Assembly (NCBI GenBank): GCA_007129655.1
Contig: SKVC01000067.1
Location: 1 to 11,151 of the forward strand
DNA from: Thermoplasmata archaeon
GTDB taxonomy: Archaea; Thermoplasmatota; Thermoplasmata; Halarchaeoplasmatales; Halarchaeoplasmataceae
Direction of reading: 5' to 3'
Length of the DNA stretch: 11,151 bases
Below the pieces are notes generated by a model. That model was not told where the DNA came from. It did not search any database and saw only the letters and a program-made list of their open reading frames with translations. Below are positions 1 to 6,986 of the stretch, in pieces; the stretch's first letter is position 1; each line of letters begins with the position of its first letter. Both the position numbers and the translations under genes were made by a program.

Positions 1-23
1 AAGAATTGTTCTCACCCCTCAGT

Positions 24-32
24 AAAAACAAA
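24..32 (-). terminator. T-rich terminator after tRNA-Arg
   Basis: Read on the minus strand, the tRNA 3' end is followed at once by TTTGTTTTT. Oligo-T tracts are the usual archaeal termination signal. There is no stem-loop, as is common for archaeal terminators. Confidence 0.5.
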
Positions 33-106
33 CGGACCCTGGGGGATTCGAACCCCCGTCCACGGCTCCGAAGGCCGTAAGGATATCCAGACTACCCTAA
101 GGGCCC
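33..106 (-). tRNA. tRNA-Arg (anticodon UCG)
   Basis: The reverse complement folds as a complete 74-nt tRNA. The acceptor strand GGGCCCT (106-100) pairs with AGGGTCC (40-34), with one G-U pair, followed by discriminator G at 33. The T arm is GGGGG-TTCGAAT-CCCCC. The anticodon stem ACGGC/GCCGT encloses the loop CTTCGGA, giving anticodon TCG, which reads CGA arginine codons. The D arm contains the usual AGTCTGGAT loop. CCA is not encoded and there is no intron. The first 13 nt of the tRNA (94-106) belong to a repeat present in two further copies upstream of the gene. Confidence 0.95.
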
Positions 107-140
107 TGAATGAACGGATGTGAGTGAAGGAACTTAGGGG
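94..140. repeat. Spaced direct repeat, copy 1 (overlaps tRNA-Arg 5' end)
   Basis: This 47-bp unit starts ACCCTAAGGGCCC and ends CTTAGGGG. It matches copy 2 at 46 of 47 positions, the difference being T121 against C194. Its ends are complementary (CCCTAAG and CTTAGGG), so a single strand could form a 7-bp terminal stem. Positions 94-106 are the first 13 nt of tRNA-Arg on the minus strand; the rest is the 34 bp immediately upstream of the tRNA gene. Confidence 0.9.
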
Positions 141-144
141 TAGT

Positions 145-161
145 TAGAACTTTTTGTTCTG
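145..161. other. Small dyad AGAAC-TTTTT-GTTCT in first inter-repeat spacer
   Basis: A 5-bp inverted repeat (146-150 and 156-160) flanks TTTTT between repeat copies 1 and 2. On the minus strand this AT-rich stretch lies about 40-55 nt upstream of the mature tRNA 5' end. It is the only candidate here for a weak TATA region of the tRNA promoter, but the spacing is rather long and the match is poor. Confidence 0.3.
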
Positions 162-166
162 ACACG

Positions 167-213
167 ACCCTAAGGGCCCTGAATGAACGGATGCGAGTGA
201 AGGAACTTAGGGG
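167..213. repeat. Spaced direct repeat, copy 2
   Basis: This is a complete 47-bp copy, starting 73 bp after copy 1 and separated from it by a unique 26-bp spacer. It includes the 13-nt tRNA 5' segment but diverges from the tRNA straight after it, so it is not a second tRNA gene. The terminal CCCTAAG/CTTAGGG complementarity is retained. Confidence 0.9.
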
Positions 214-241
214 CAACGAAAATATAAACAATTTTGGTAAG

Positions 242-271
242 ACCCTAAGGGCCCTGAATGAACGGATGCGA
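242..271. repeat. Spaced direct repeat, copy 3 (truncated)
   Basis: The first 30 bp are identical to copy 2, starting 75 bp after it behind a unique 28-bp AT-rich spacer (214-241, containing AAAAT/ATTTT as a small dyad). After 271 the sequence departs from the repeat, so the terminal CTTAGGGG is lost. Confidence 0.88.
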
Positions 272-321
272 TTAAGATGTGCAAAGAGGGATACGGATAT
301 ATCATTTTCTGTTCTCGGAAA

Positions 322-338
322 GAAAAAATAATTATATG
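322..338 (+). promoter_or_regulatory. Putative TATA region of ahcY
   Basis: The AT-rich stretch AAAAAATAATTATATG is centred about 30-36 nt before ATG366. Archaeal transcription usually begins about 25 nt downstream of the TATA centre, which would place the RNA start close to ATG366 and give a leaderless or nearly leaderless mRNA. This is one reason for choosing ATG366 as the start. Confidence 0.4.
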
Positions 339-365
339 ACGGGGGTAATCGGCTTGGCGATAAAC

Positions 366-1601
366 ATGGATAAGCTAGTGGACAAAGGAGTAAAACGTTT
401 GAAGTGGGCTAGAGACCATATGAAGGTCCTAGATATAGTCAGAGACGATGTAAAGGACCGTGGATACCTAGAGGGTAAGAATATATCTATGGCACTCCAT
501 GTAGAGGCGAAGACAGGAGTACTAGCTTTATCGTTAGCTCAAGCAGGTGCCAATGTAAAGATGGCAAGTTGCAACCCGCTATCAACCGACGATTCAGTTG
601 CCGAAGCTCTACGAGAGGAATACGATATGGATGTCTACGCAAGGAGGGGCGAAACTCACGAAGAGTATTACGAACATCTGAAGAGCACGTTGTCCCATGA
701 TCCGGACGTTGTAATAGACGACGGTGGTGACCTGATATCCATGATACATACAGAAAGACAAGATCTGATAGATGGCATATACGGAGGTGCCGAAGAGACC
801 ACTACCGGAATAGTACGGCTCAGGGCCATGGAAGCCGATGGAGCCCTAAAATTCCCGGTGATGTCCGTTAACGATGCCTACATGAAACACATGTTCGACA
901 ATAAATATGGTACCGGTCAGTCAACAATCGACGGGATAATGACCGCCACCAACTTACAATTAAGCGGAAAGAAATTTTTAGTCGTGGGCTATGGATGGTG
1001 CGGCCGCGGCATAGCTATGAGGGCAAGCGGAATGGGTGCTAACGTCATGGTTTCAGAAGTCGATCCCATAAAGGCGGTCGAAGCTACCATGGATGGTTTC
1101 GAAGTACTACCTGTCAAAGAGGGAACGAGTAAAGCAGATTTCGTCGTAACGGTAACCGGCTGTAAAGATGTGGTAGACAAAGAGGCGATCGTGAGTGCAA
1201 AGGATGGCTGCATCCTGGCGAATTCGGGACATTTCAACAATGAAATCTCCAAAGATATGCTGGAAAGTTTATCCGTATCTCAACGGGAGGCCAGAGAGGA
1301 TGTGATCGAGTACAAGATGGAGGACGGTAGAAAACTAAATCTACTCGCTGACGGAAGATTGGTCAATCTCGCCATCGGTCAAGGACATCCTGCCGAGATA
1401 ATGGATATGAGCTTTGCGTTACAGATACTCGCTGCGGAATATGTTGTTAAAACGGATGGACTAGAACCGAAGGTGTACAATATACCAAGAGAGCTAGATG
1501 AGATGGTAGCTAGATTGCGATTACAGGCTGACGGTATATCTATCGATACTCTTTCTGAAGACCAAAAAAGATACCTTAACAGTTGGGATGAAGGAACCTG
1601 A
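366..1601 (+). CDS. ahcY: S-adenosylhomocysteine hydrolase (archaeal type)
   Basis: This cytosolic NAD-dependent enzyme splits S-adenosylhomocysteine, the product of methyltransferases, into homocysteine and adenosine, relieving methylation inhibition. With the chosen start it is 411 aa, a normal archaeal length. Visible signatures are HVEAKTGV (the substrate loop), SCNPLST, DDGGD at residues 118-122, EETTTG, the NDAYMK-FDN stretch with the lysine and aspartate that contact substrate and NAD, and the Rossmann motif VVGYGWCGRG near 206-215. It ends YLNSWDEGT and lacks the KPDHYRY tail of the eukaryotic enzyme. In-frame upstream codons at 279 (GTG), 336 (ATG) and 354 (TTG) exist. ATG366 fits family alignment best and sits about 30 nt behind a TATA-like stretch; TTG354 behind GGGGGTAATC is an alternative. 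Some archaeal members prefer S-inosylhomocysteine, which sequence alone cannot exclude. It appears to be a single-gene transcript. Confidence 0.95.
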   Translation: MDKLVDKGVKRLKWARDHMKVLDIVRDDVKDRGYLEGKNISMALHVEAKTGVLALSLAQAGANVKMASCNPLSTDDSVAEALREEYDMDVYARRGETHEEYYEHLKSTLSHDPDVVIDDGGDLISMIHTERQDLIDGIYGGAEETTTGIVRLRAMEADGALKFPVMSVNDAYMKHMFDNKYGTGQSTIDGIMTATNLQLSGKKFLVVGYGWCGRGIAMRASGMGANVMVSEVDPIKAVEATMDGFEVLPVKEGTSKADFVVTVTGCKDVVDKEAIVSAKDGCILANSGHFNNEISKDMLESLSVSQREAREDVIEYKMEDGRKLNLLADGRLVNLAIGQGHPAEIMDMSFALQILAAEYVVKTDGLEPKVYNIPRELDEMVARLRLQADGISIDTLSEDQKRYLNSWDEGT

Positions 1602-1610
1602 GCGAGTAAA

Positions 1611-1625
1611 ACACTTAAATAAGCG
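1611..1625 (+). promoter_or_regulatory. Putative BRE/TATA box of the apbE-rnf operon
   Basis: ACACTTAAATAAGCG lies in the only non-coding gap before the operon (1602-1678). A transcript starting about 25 nt downstream, near 1643, would have a leader of about 35 nt containing GGAG at 1667-1670, 8 nt before the apbE ATG. The core CTTAAATA recurs in the promoter of the zinc-ribbon/aEF-1beta operon. Confidence 0.5.
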
Positions 1626-1678
1626 AAATCTTTATCCCGCCAAAGTATCCAAAATACAGAGATATTGGAGATGCCCCT

Positions 1679-2926
1679 ATGATATCCAAAAAAAATGATA
1701 AAACAACCCTGATGGCCCTTCTAACAATCGCTTTGATAGTATTGTTGATAATAGGATCTGTGTTTTTTTACCAACTTCCAATTCAGCGGTACGAAAAAAG
1801 AAGAGATATGATGGGGACTTACGTACGTATAGTCGTGTACCATCACGATGAAGCACATGCCATGGAATCTATAGATTCTGCATATGCTAGAATAGAAGAT
1901 GTCGTTTCCGTCGCTTCACGCTACGATCCTTCTTCCGAGCTTTATATACTGAACGACGATGGCCGACTAGAAGCAGCATCTCCAACACTAATTGAACTCA
2001 TACAAAAATCGATTGATATCTATGAGATAACAGGTGGAGCTTTCGACATCACGATCACTCCGCTGTTGAACTTATGGACTGATGAATTCGAGCTAACAAC
2101 TATCGATTCCGGATATGAAACGGACCTTAACAACGGTATCCTATCGGAATCCTTAAGGGATGAATTCGAAGACATAGAACCTCCGATCTATCTACTGAAC
2201 GAAACACCGGTGGTGACGATAACGGGAAACGGCTGGACCATTTCATCTTCTTGGCAGAATTACTACGTATACCAACATGATACGGAACTAAGTGTATCCA
2301 CTAATTTTTGGAATCTACCCTACGATACACAAGAGCATTACATAGATATAACTAAACAATACGTAGGTTCCGACAAGATAACAATAGATGGCAACTCAAT
2401 AGAGCTTGAAGAGGGTATGAGTTTAACTCTCGATGGGATTGCCAAGGGTTATGCAGTGGACAAAGCCATCGAAGAGTTGCAAAGCAATGGAATAGAAAGT
2501 GCCTTGGTAGATGCAGGTGGCGATATCGCAACCTTGGGAACAAGATCCGAAGGTAAAAAATGGACTATAGGTCTAAGAAATCCGGAAGATGAAATGGAGT
2601 CGATAATGGAGTTCGGTTTGTCCGGACAGGCGATAGCTACATCTGGAAACTACGAACGATATTTTGATGAAGAAGCTCAAGTTGGACATATTATGGATCC
2701 TAACACGGGAAGGTCGATTTATAAATCCTCCAGTGCAACAATTATCACAGGAGATTGTACAATGGCGGATGCCTTGGCAACGGCTGTGTTCGTACTAGGC
2801 CCTGAAGATGGAACTGCATTGGTGAACTCTCTTGACGAAACTGAGTCTTTGATATTGTGTTACGAAGACCCGACAAGCTTAAGCTCATCAGATGGTATTT
2901 CAGATTATATTATAAATGAAGGATGA
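1679..2926 (+). CDS. apbE: FAD:protein FMN transferase (ApbE family), membrane-anchored
   Basis: It transfers FMN from FAD to a threonine in flavoproteins, here most likely RnfG and RnfD encoded just downstream. Residues 11-33 form a hydrophobic N-terminal segment (signal anchor), so the catalytic domain faces outside, where RnfG projects. Family motifs follow in order: MMGTYVRI (44-51), ITGGAFDITITPLLNLW (117-133), LDGIAKGYAVDKA (251-263), LVDAGGDIATLG (276-287), QAIATSGNYERYF (317-329), HIMDPNTGRS (337-346) and ADALATAVFVLGP (363-375), the last carrying the metal-binding acidic and threonine positions. It is 415 aa, longer than the usual 300-350 aa. The stretch between LNLW (133) and DGIAKGYA (252) is enlarged, rich in Ser, Thr, Tyr and Asn, and not recognisable to me. 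It is the first gene of the operon, with GGAG 8 nt before the ATG. It contains none of the features of a lipoprotein signal. Confidence 0.92.
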   Translation: MISKKNDKTTLMALLTIALIVLLIIGSVFFYQLPIQRYEKRRDMMGTYVRIVVYHHDEAHAMESIDSAYARIEDVVSVASRYDPSSELYILNDDGRLEAASPTLIELIQKSIDIYEITGGAFDITITPLLNLWTDEFELTTIDSGYETDLNNGILSESLRDEFEDIEPPIYLLNETPVVTITGNGWTISSSWQNYYVYQHDTELSVSTNFWNLPYDTQEHYIDITKQYVGSDKITIDGNSIELEEGMSLTLDGIAKGYAVDKAIEELQSNGIESALVDAGGDIATLGTRSEGKKWTIGLRNPEDEMESIMEFGLSGQAIATSGNYERYFDEEAQVGHIMDPNTGRSIYKSSSATIITGDCTMADALATAVFVLGPEDGTALVNSLDETESLILCYEDPTSLSSSDGISDYIINEG

Positions 2927-2939
2927 TACGGTGGTTAAA

Positions 2940-4259
2940 ATGAAACTATTTAACAACAAAAAAAGTAACGGTGTTCACCCTACCGAGAATAAACTTTCAA
3001 GCCATAAAAAGATAGAATCGACGGGTTTACCAAAAGAGGTAACACTGCCTCTATGCCAACATATCGGGGCCCCGGCCCAGGCCATCGTTAAAAGAGGGGA
3101 CGAGGTAAAAACGGGACAGAAGATAGCCGAGGCATGTGGTTTTGTATCCGTACCTATCCATTCCACAGTATCGGGTAAAGTTAAGAAGATCACAAAAACA
3201 GTCAGTGCGGTGACTTCACGGGTGATGGAAGCGGTTGTGATAGAATCTGATGGTAAGGACGAATGGGTGGAATTGAATAAACCGGCACATCCGGGCACCT
3301 TATCTAAAGAAGAGATCATCGAGCGAATCAAAGAAGCCGGCATAGTTGGTTTAGGAGGAGCTACTTTTCCAACACATGTTAAGTTACAACCTCCTCCCGA
3401 CAAACCTATAGATTCAATTATTATAAACGGATGCGAGTGCGAACCGTATATAACCTCGGATCACAGATTGATGTTGGAGCATGGAGAGGAGATACTCAAA
3501 GGTCTGGAAATAATGATGAATGTGATCGGCTGCAAACGAGCTTACATAGCTATAGAGGATAACAAACCCGATGCCGTACGTAATATGAAGGAATTACTCT
3601 CCAAGGATAAGTATCCCGGTAAGATCACAGTAGAATCATTGGGGACCCAGTACCCCCTCGGAGCGGAGAAAACACTCTTGAAAAGGATACTAGGTAGAGA
3701 AGTTCCCGTAGGATGTTTACCCATGGAAGTGGGAGTGGTGGTGCAGAATGTGGGCACTCTTAAAGCTTTATACGATGCAATTTATCTTGGAAAACCACTC
3801 GTCGAAAGAGTGGTAACCGTTACGGGCATGGTAAAGGAGCCGAAAAATTTACTTTCCAGATTCGGAAGACCGGCAAAAGAACTTATAGATATGTGTGGAG
3901 GGATAGTCGGCGATGCTGACGAATTGATATTCGGAGGGCCTATGATGGGCGTAACACAACCCCGTTTTGATGAACCGACTCAAAGAGGCACTAATTCGAT
4001 ATTGGTAAAAAAGAGTGAAAAAGTTCCGGAAAGCAACTGCATACGCTGTGGAGCTTGTGTAGAATCCTGTCCCATGAATCTCATGCCTACGGTGTATGTA
4101 CAATTCACGAAGAATGAATGGTATGAAGAACTAGAAGATTATTGGATAGAAAATTGTGTCGAGTGTGGGTCCTGTGCATACAGTTGTCCTGCAAATATAC
4201 CCCTTGTACAGTACATAAAGGTAGGAAAATCCGAACTAGCCAAACTGAGGTGTAAATGA
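2940..4259 (+). CDS. rnfC: Rnf complex subunit RnfC
   Basis: This peripheral cytoplasmic subunit of the Rnf ion-translocating ferredoxin oxidoreductase carries FMN and two [4Fe-4S] clusters and is the NAD(H)-side module in bacteria. Visible are the N-terminal MKLF..GVHP start typical of the family, a barrel-sandwich region with VPIHSTVSGKV (71-81), the Complex I 51-kDa-like flavin/nucleotide segment GIVGLGGATFP (134-144) and NGCECEPY (163-170), the SLBB-like region GVVVQNVGTL (265-274), then CxxCxxCxxxC at C367/C370/C373/C377 and again at C406/C409/C412/C416. I chose ATG2940 over ATG2916 for two reasons: family proteins start MKLF, and GGTGG at 2930-2934 is a good Shine-Dalgarno, whereas 2916 has none and lies inside apbE. 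The length is 439 aa. The stop overlaps the rnfD start as ATGA. Confidence 0.96.
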   Translation: MKLFNNKKSNGVHPTENKLSSHKKIESTGLPKEVTLPLCQHIGAPAQAIVKRGDEVKTGQKIAEACGFVSVPIHSTVSGKVKKITKTVSAVTSRVMEAVVIESDGKDEWVELNKPAHPGTLSKEEIIERIKEAGIVGLGGATFPTHVKLQPPPDKPIDSIIINGCECEPYITSDHRLMLEHGEEILKGLEIMMNVIGCKRAYIAIEDNKPDAVRNMKELLSKDKYPGKITVESLGTQYPLGAEKTLLKRILGREVPVGCLPMEVGVVVQNVGTLKALYDAIYLGKPLVERVVTVTGMVKEPKNLLSRFGRPAKELIDMCGGIVGDADELIFGGPMMGVTQPRFDEPTQRGTNSILVKKSEKVPESNCIRCGACVESCPMNLMPTVYVQFTKNEWYEELEDYWIENCVECGSCAYSCPANIPLVQYIKVGKSELAKLRCK

Positions 4260-5236
4260 TGACTGAAGAATTATCTGATAAAAAGCTAAAGGTTAGCACT
4301 TCCCCTCACGTACACTCGAAGAAATCTACTGAGAAGATAATGTACACCGTCTGTTTGGCGCTCCTTCTACCAGCTGCGGCAGGAGTTTACTTCTTCGGAG
4401 TTTATACTATATTCATCATACTGTCCTCCGTTATAGCATGTATCTTAACCGAATACGCCGCAAAAAGGTTGAGGAAACATGAATTCAAGATGGACGGTAG
4501 TGCAATAATCACAGGTTTACTGTTTGCACTGATAATGCCACCCCGTATACCACTCTGGGCGGTGGTCATAGGTGCTTCATTTTCCATAGCGATCATCAAA
4601 GAAGCCTTCGGTGGTTTGGGCTACAACATATTCAATCCAGCCCTTGCAGGTAGAGCCTTTTTGTCCGTGAGTTTTGCAGGGATGATGACCAGGTGGATCG
4701 CTCCGGTTGCATCTCCTTTCGCAGAATCGGTAACTACGGCAACCCCATTGAATGATAGTTTTGTTTACGCCGGTACGAAGACCGAGCTTTATATGGACCT
4801 TCTATGGGGTAATGTGGGCGGTTCTTTAGGCGAAACCTCGGCCCTTTTGATATTGATAGGAGGTATAGTCTTATTGTTGACCGGTGTTATCAAATGGAGG
4901 ATACCTGTGATATACATAGGAACAGTATTCGCATTCACATGGCTAATCCCCGGCGAGGATCCTATATTACATATCCTAGCCGGCGGTCTTTTCTTGGGTG
5001 CTTTCTTCATGGCTACGGATTACGTGACCGCTCCGCTGACAGACAGAGGACAGATGCTCTTCGCCCTTTGTGCAGGACTGCTGGTAGTAGCTATAAGAGT
5101 ATACGGCTCGTTACCCGGGGGAGTTGCTTTTTCGATACTTATAATGAATGCATTCACTCCATTGATAGACCGTTATATACGGCCGAAACCATATGGATAT
5201 GTTCCCCCTGAAAAGGAGGATGATAAAGATGAATAA
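4256..5236 (+). CDS. rnfD: Rnf complex membrane subunit RnfD
   Basis: An integral membrane subunit (326 aa) homologous to NqrB, involved in flavin electron transfer and ion translocation. It has the family N-terminus SPHVHS (16-21) followed by hydrophobic helices, the conserved EAFGGLGYNIFNPALAGRAF stretch (116-135), FMATDYVTAPLTDRG (251-265) and NAFTPLIDRY (298-307). The covalent FMN would sit on a threonine in VTTATPL (159-165), most likely Thr163, equivalent to the last T of SGAT in relatives. The start overlaps the rnfC stop in ATGA. A second ATG at 4259 is better spaced from GAGGTG (4247-4252), so the true start could be one codon later. The C-terminal end overlaps rnfG by 8 nt. Confidence 0.95.
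   Translation: MMTEELSDKKLKVSTSPHVHSKKSTEKIMYTVCLALLLPAAAGVYFFGVYTIFIILSSVIACILTEYAAKRLRKHEFKMDGSAIITGLLFALIMPPRIPLWAVVIGASFSIAIIKEAFGGLGYNIFNPALAGRAFLSVSFAGMMTRWIAPVASPFAESVTTATPLNDSFVYAGTKTELYMDLLWGNVGGSLGETSALLILIGGIVLLLTGVIKWRIPVIYIGTVFAFTWLIPGEDPILHILAGGLFLGAFFMATDYVTAPLTDRGQMLFALCAGLLVVAIRVYGSLPGGVAFSILIMNAFTPLIDRYIRPKPYGYVPPEKEDDKDE
5214..5224 (+). promoter_or_regulatory. Strong Shine-Dalgarno deciding the rnfG start
   Basis: AGGAGGATGAT lies 5-15 nt before ATG5229 and is close to the archaeal anti-SD complement GGAGGTGATC. It lies inside rnfD and rules out the longer in-frame start at 5193. Confidence 0.8.
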
Positions 5237-5807
5237 AAACAGTTTTAGCTCAGATATCTACCCGATTTTGTTCCTAACCATAGTAGTCTGTATAGCTGTT
5301 GTTGGACTTGTTTTAACAAATTCCGTGACAGAGGAAAGGATCGAAGAAGCCAGGACAGAAGCCCTCAAGGAGATTTTGATCGCTCAGTTCCCGGACATGG
5401 ACACTTTTGAGTACGATGAAGATATAGAAGTTTACACAATATACGATCAAGACCAAGAGATCATCGGGTATGCCTTTGAAACCGAAGCCGATGGTTACGG
5501 AGGGGAGATAGAGTTATTGGTAGCTTTGGAGGGAACAGATATGAGAGAAGGTAACATAATAGTAAAAGGGATATCGGTTTTATTCCACGGAGAAACTCCC
5601 GGACTGGGTGCTAGGATAGAAGAAGATGCCTTTTTGAATCAATTTGAAGGTACAAATGTAGAGGATATCAGGTTGACCGACGACGGCGGCGATATAGATG
5701 CAATCTCCGGTGCAACCGTGAGTACAGAAGCGGTAGTAAATACCGTACACGAATCTGCGCTGGAAAAGGCGGCTCTGATAAGAGAAAATATGGAGGTATC
5801 AGCATGA
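5229..5807 (+). CDS. rnfG: Rnf complex subunit RnfG (covalent FMN subunit)
   Basis: A 192-aa protein with one N-terminal membrane helix (about residues 10-30) and an FMN-binding domain on the outer face of the membrane. The flavinylation motif SGAT is at 160-163, making Thr163 the expected attachment site for FMN by the ApbE encoded at the head of the operon. Other family signatures are GYGGEIELLVAL (89-100), HGETPGLGARI (120-130) and the post-motif VSTEAVV (164-170). ATG5229 was chosen because of the strong AGGAGG at 5214-5219. The gene overlaps rnfD by 8 nt and meets rnfE in an ATGA overlap, suggesting translational coupling. Confidence 0.95.
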   Translation: MNKNSFSSDIYPILFLTIVVCIAVVGLVLTNSVTEERIEEARTEALKEILIAQFPDMDTFEYDEDIEVYTIYDQDQEIIGYAFETEADGYGGEIELLVALEGTDMREGNIIVKGISVLFHGETPGLGARIEEDAFLNQFEGTNVEDIRLTDDGGDIDAISGATVSTEAVVNTVHESALEKAALIRENMEVSA

Positions 5808-6418
5808 ATAAATTCGTAGATTATTTCAGAAATGGTATAATGGAATCGAATCCGGTACTAGTGTTGTTGTTGGGTCTGTGCCCTGCTCTTGCAGTCAGTA
5901 CTTCCATAGACAACGGATTGGGCATGACAGCAGCCGTATTATTCGTGCTGCTGTTTGCGAACATAATAATTTCTTTGATCAGAGATTTTATACCGGCAAG
6001 AGTTAGGATACCGGTTTTCATCGTGATAATCGCTACACTGGTTACTATTGTGGACCTTTCCATGCAGGCCTTTTTACCGGATCTAAGTAAATCTTTGGGT
6101 ATATACATCCCATTGATAGTTGTTAACTGTATCATCCTGGGTAGAGCTGAGGCATTCGCATCCAAACACAAGTTAACAGAGTCTATCGCCGACGCTCTTG
6201 GGATGGTTGTTGGTTTTGGTATAGCCCTACTGCTTATATCAATGTTCAGACAGTTGTTCGGTACCGGAAAACTGTCTATCTTTGGCTTACAATTTTTACG
6301 GGTACCCGGCCTGGCGGAAAATCCGATGGCCATATTCATATTACCTATGGGTGCTTTCCTGGTTCTCGGTGTACTACTTGCAGCATTTAGGTATATGGGG
6401 GTGGTGAGCGGTGAATAA
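5804..6418 (+). CDS. rnfE: Rnf complex membrane subunit RnfE
   Basis: An integral membrane subunit (204 aa, about six helices), homologous to NqrD. With RnfA it forms the pseudo-symmetric core through which ions and electrons pass. The family half-motifs are GLCPALAVS with Cys26 and VNCIILGRAEAFA with Cys109. In Nqr and Rnf structures this cysteine pair, with the equivalent pair in the partner, ligates an intramembrane [2Fe-2S] cluster. The start is in an ATGA overlap with the rnfG stop, with GGAGGT at 5793-5798 as ribosome binding site. The stop lies 8 nt inside rnfA. Confidence 0.95.
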   Translation: MNKFVDYFRNGIMESNPVLVLLLGLCPALAVSTSIDNGLGMTAAVLFVLLFANIIISLIRDFIPARVRIPVFIVIIATLVTIVDLSMQAFLPDLSKSLGIYIPLIVVNCIILGRAEAFASKHKLTESIADALGMVVGFGIALLLISMFRQLFGTGKLSIFGLQFLRVPGLAENPMAIFILPMGAFLVLGVLLAAFRYMGVVSGE

Positions 6419-6986
6419 TCTATTCTCCATATTCATCGGAATGGCACTGATCAATAATTTCATATTGACCAGATTCTTGGGACTTTGTCCTTTCTTCGGT
6501 GTCTCCAAGAAACTCTCTAGTGCAGTGAGCATGGGTGTGGCGGTAATACTTGTTATGGCAGGAGCTTCAGCCATAACGTGGGTACTATTCTTCAAGGTAC
6601 TGGTACCCTTCGGAGTGGATTATATGTCCACGGTCATCTTCATCTTGGTTATCGCTTCGCTGGTTCAGATAGTGGAGATATCCATAAGAAGAACAAACAT
6701 CACTTTATACAACGCATTAGGCATATATCTACCGTTGATCACTACAAACTGTGCCGTTCTCGGTGTGACATTCATAAATGCCCGTTCGGATTTTACATTT
6801 GTAGAGACCATGGCGAGTGCCTTCGGAGCAGGTGTAGGTTTCACGCTGGTTTTGGCCATAATGTCCGGTATCCGTGAACGACTGGAATTGGCCGACATTC
6901 CCGAATCCTTTGAGGGGGTACCGGTAGCGTTCCTCGTAGCCATGATGCTGGGGATGGCATTTTTAGCATTCGGAGGCATGGTATAG
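6411..6986 (+). CDS. rnfA: Rnf complex membrane subunit RnfA
   Basis: An integral membrane subunit (191 aa), homologous to NqrE and the partner of RnfE. The family opening is clear: FIGMALINNFILTRFLGLCP with Cys26, then FFGVSKK. The second half-motif is TTNCAVLGVTF with Cys114. Cys26 and Cys114, with the two RnfE cysteines, are the expected ligands of the [2Fe-2S] cluster within the membrane. Translation starts at GTG6411: no ATG is in a suitable place, the N-terminus matches the family, and GGTGGTGA at 6400-6407 is a ribosome binding site. It overlaps the end of rnfE by 8 nt. Confidence 0.95.
   Translation: MNNLFSIFIGMALINNFILTRFLGLCPFFGVSKKLSSAVSMGVAVILVMAGASAITWVLFFKVLVPFGVDYMSTVIFILVIASLVQIVEISIRRTNITLYNALGIYLPLITTNCAVLGVTFINARSDFTFVETMASAFGAGVGFTLVLAIMSGIRERLELADIPESFEGVPVAFLVAMMLGMAFLAFGGMV

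Noticed and set aside
94..271. A short CRISPR array (repeats with 26- and 28-bp spacers, degenerate last copy).
   Set aside because: The first repeat overlaps a functional tRNA, the repeat is long (47 bp) relative to short spacers, there are only two full copies, and no cas gene is in the window.
279..365. N-terminal extension of the SAH hydrolase from GTG279 or ATG336.
   Set aside because: The extra residues do not look like the family N-terminus and include the AT-rich promoter stretch; no ribosome binding site precedes either codon.
2916..2939. RnfC starting at ATG2916 inside apbE.
   Set aside because: There is no Shine-Dalgarno, and the family start MKLF corresponds to ATG2940, which has GGTGG upstream.
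2975..3403. 142-aa open frame on the minus strand opposite rnfC.
   Set aside because: It is a frame shadow of a strongly conserved gene, with no promoter or ribosome binding site and no recognisable motif.
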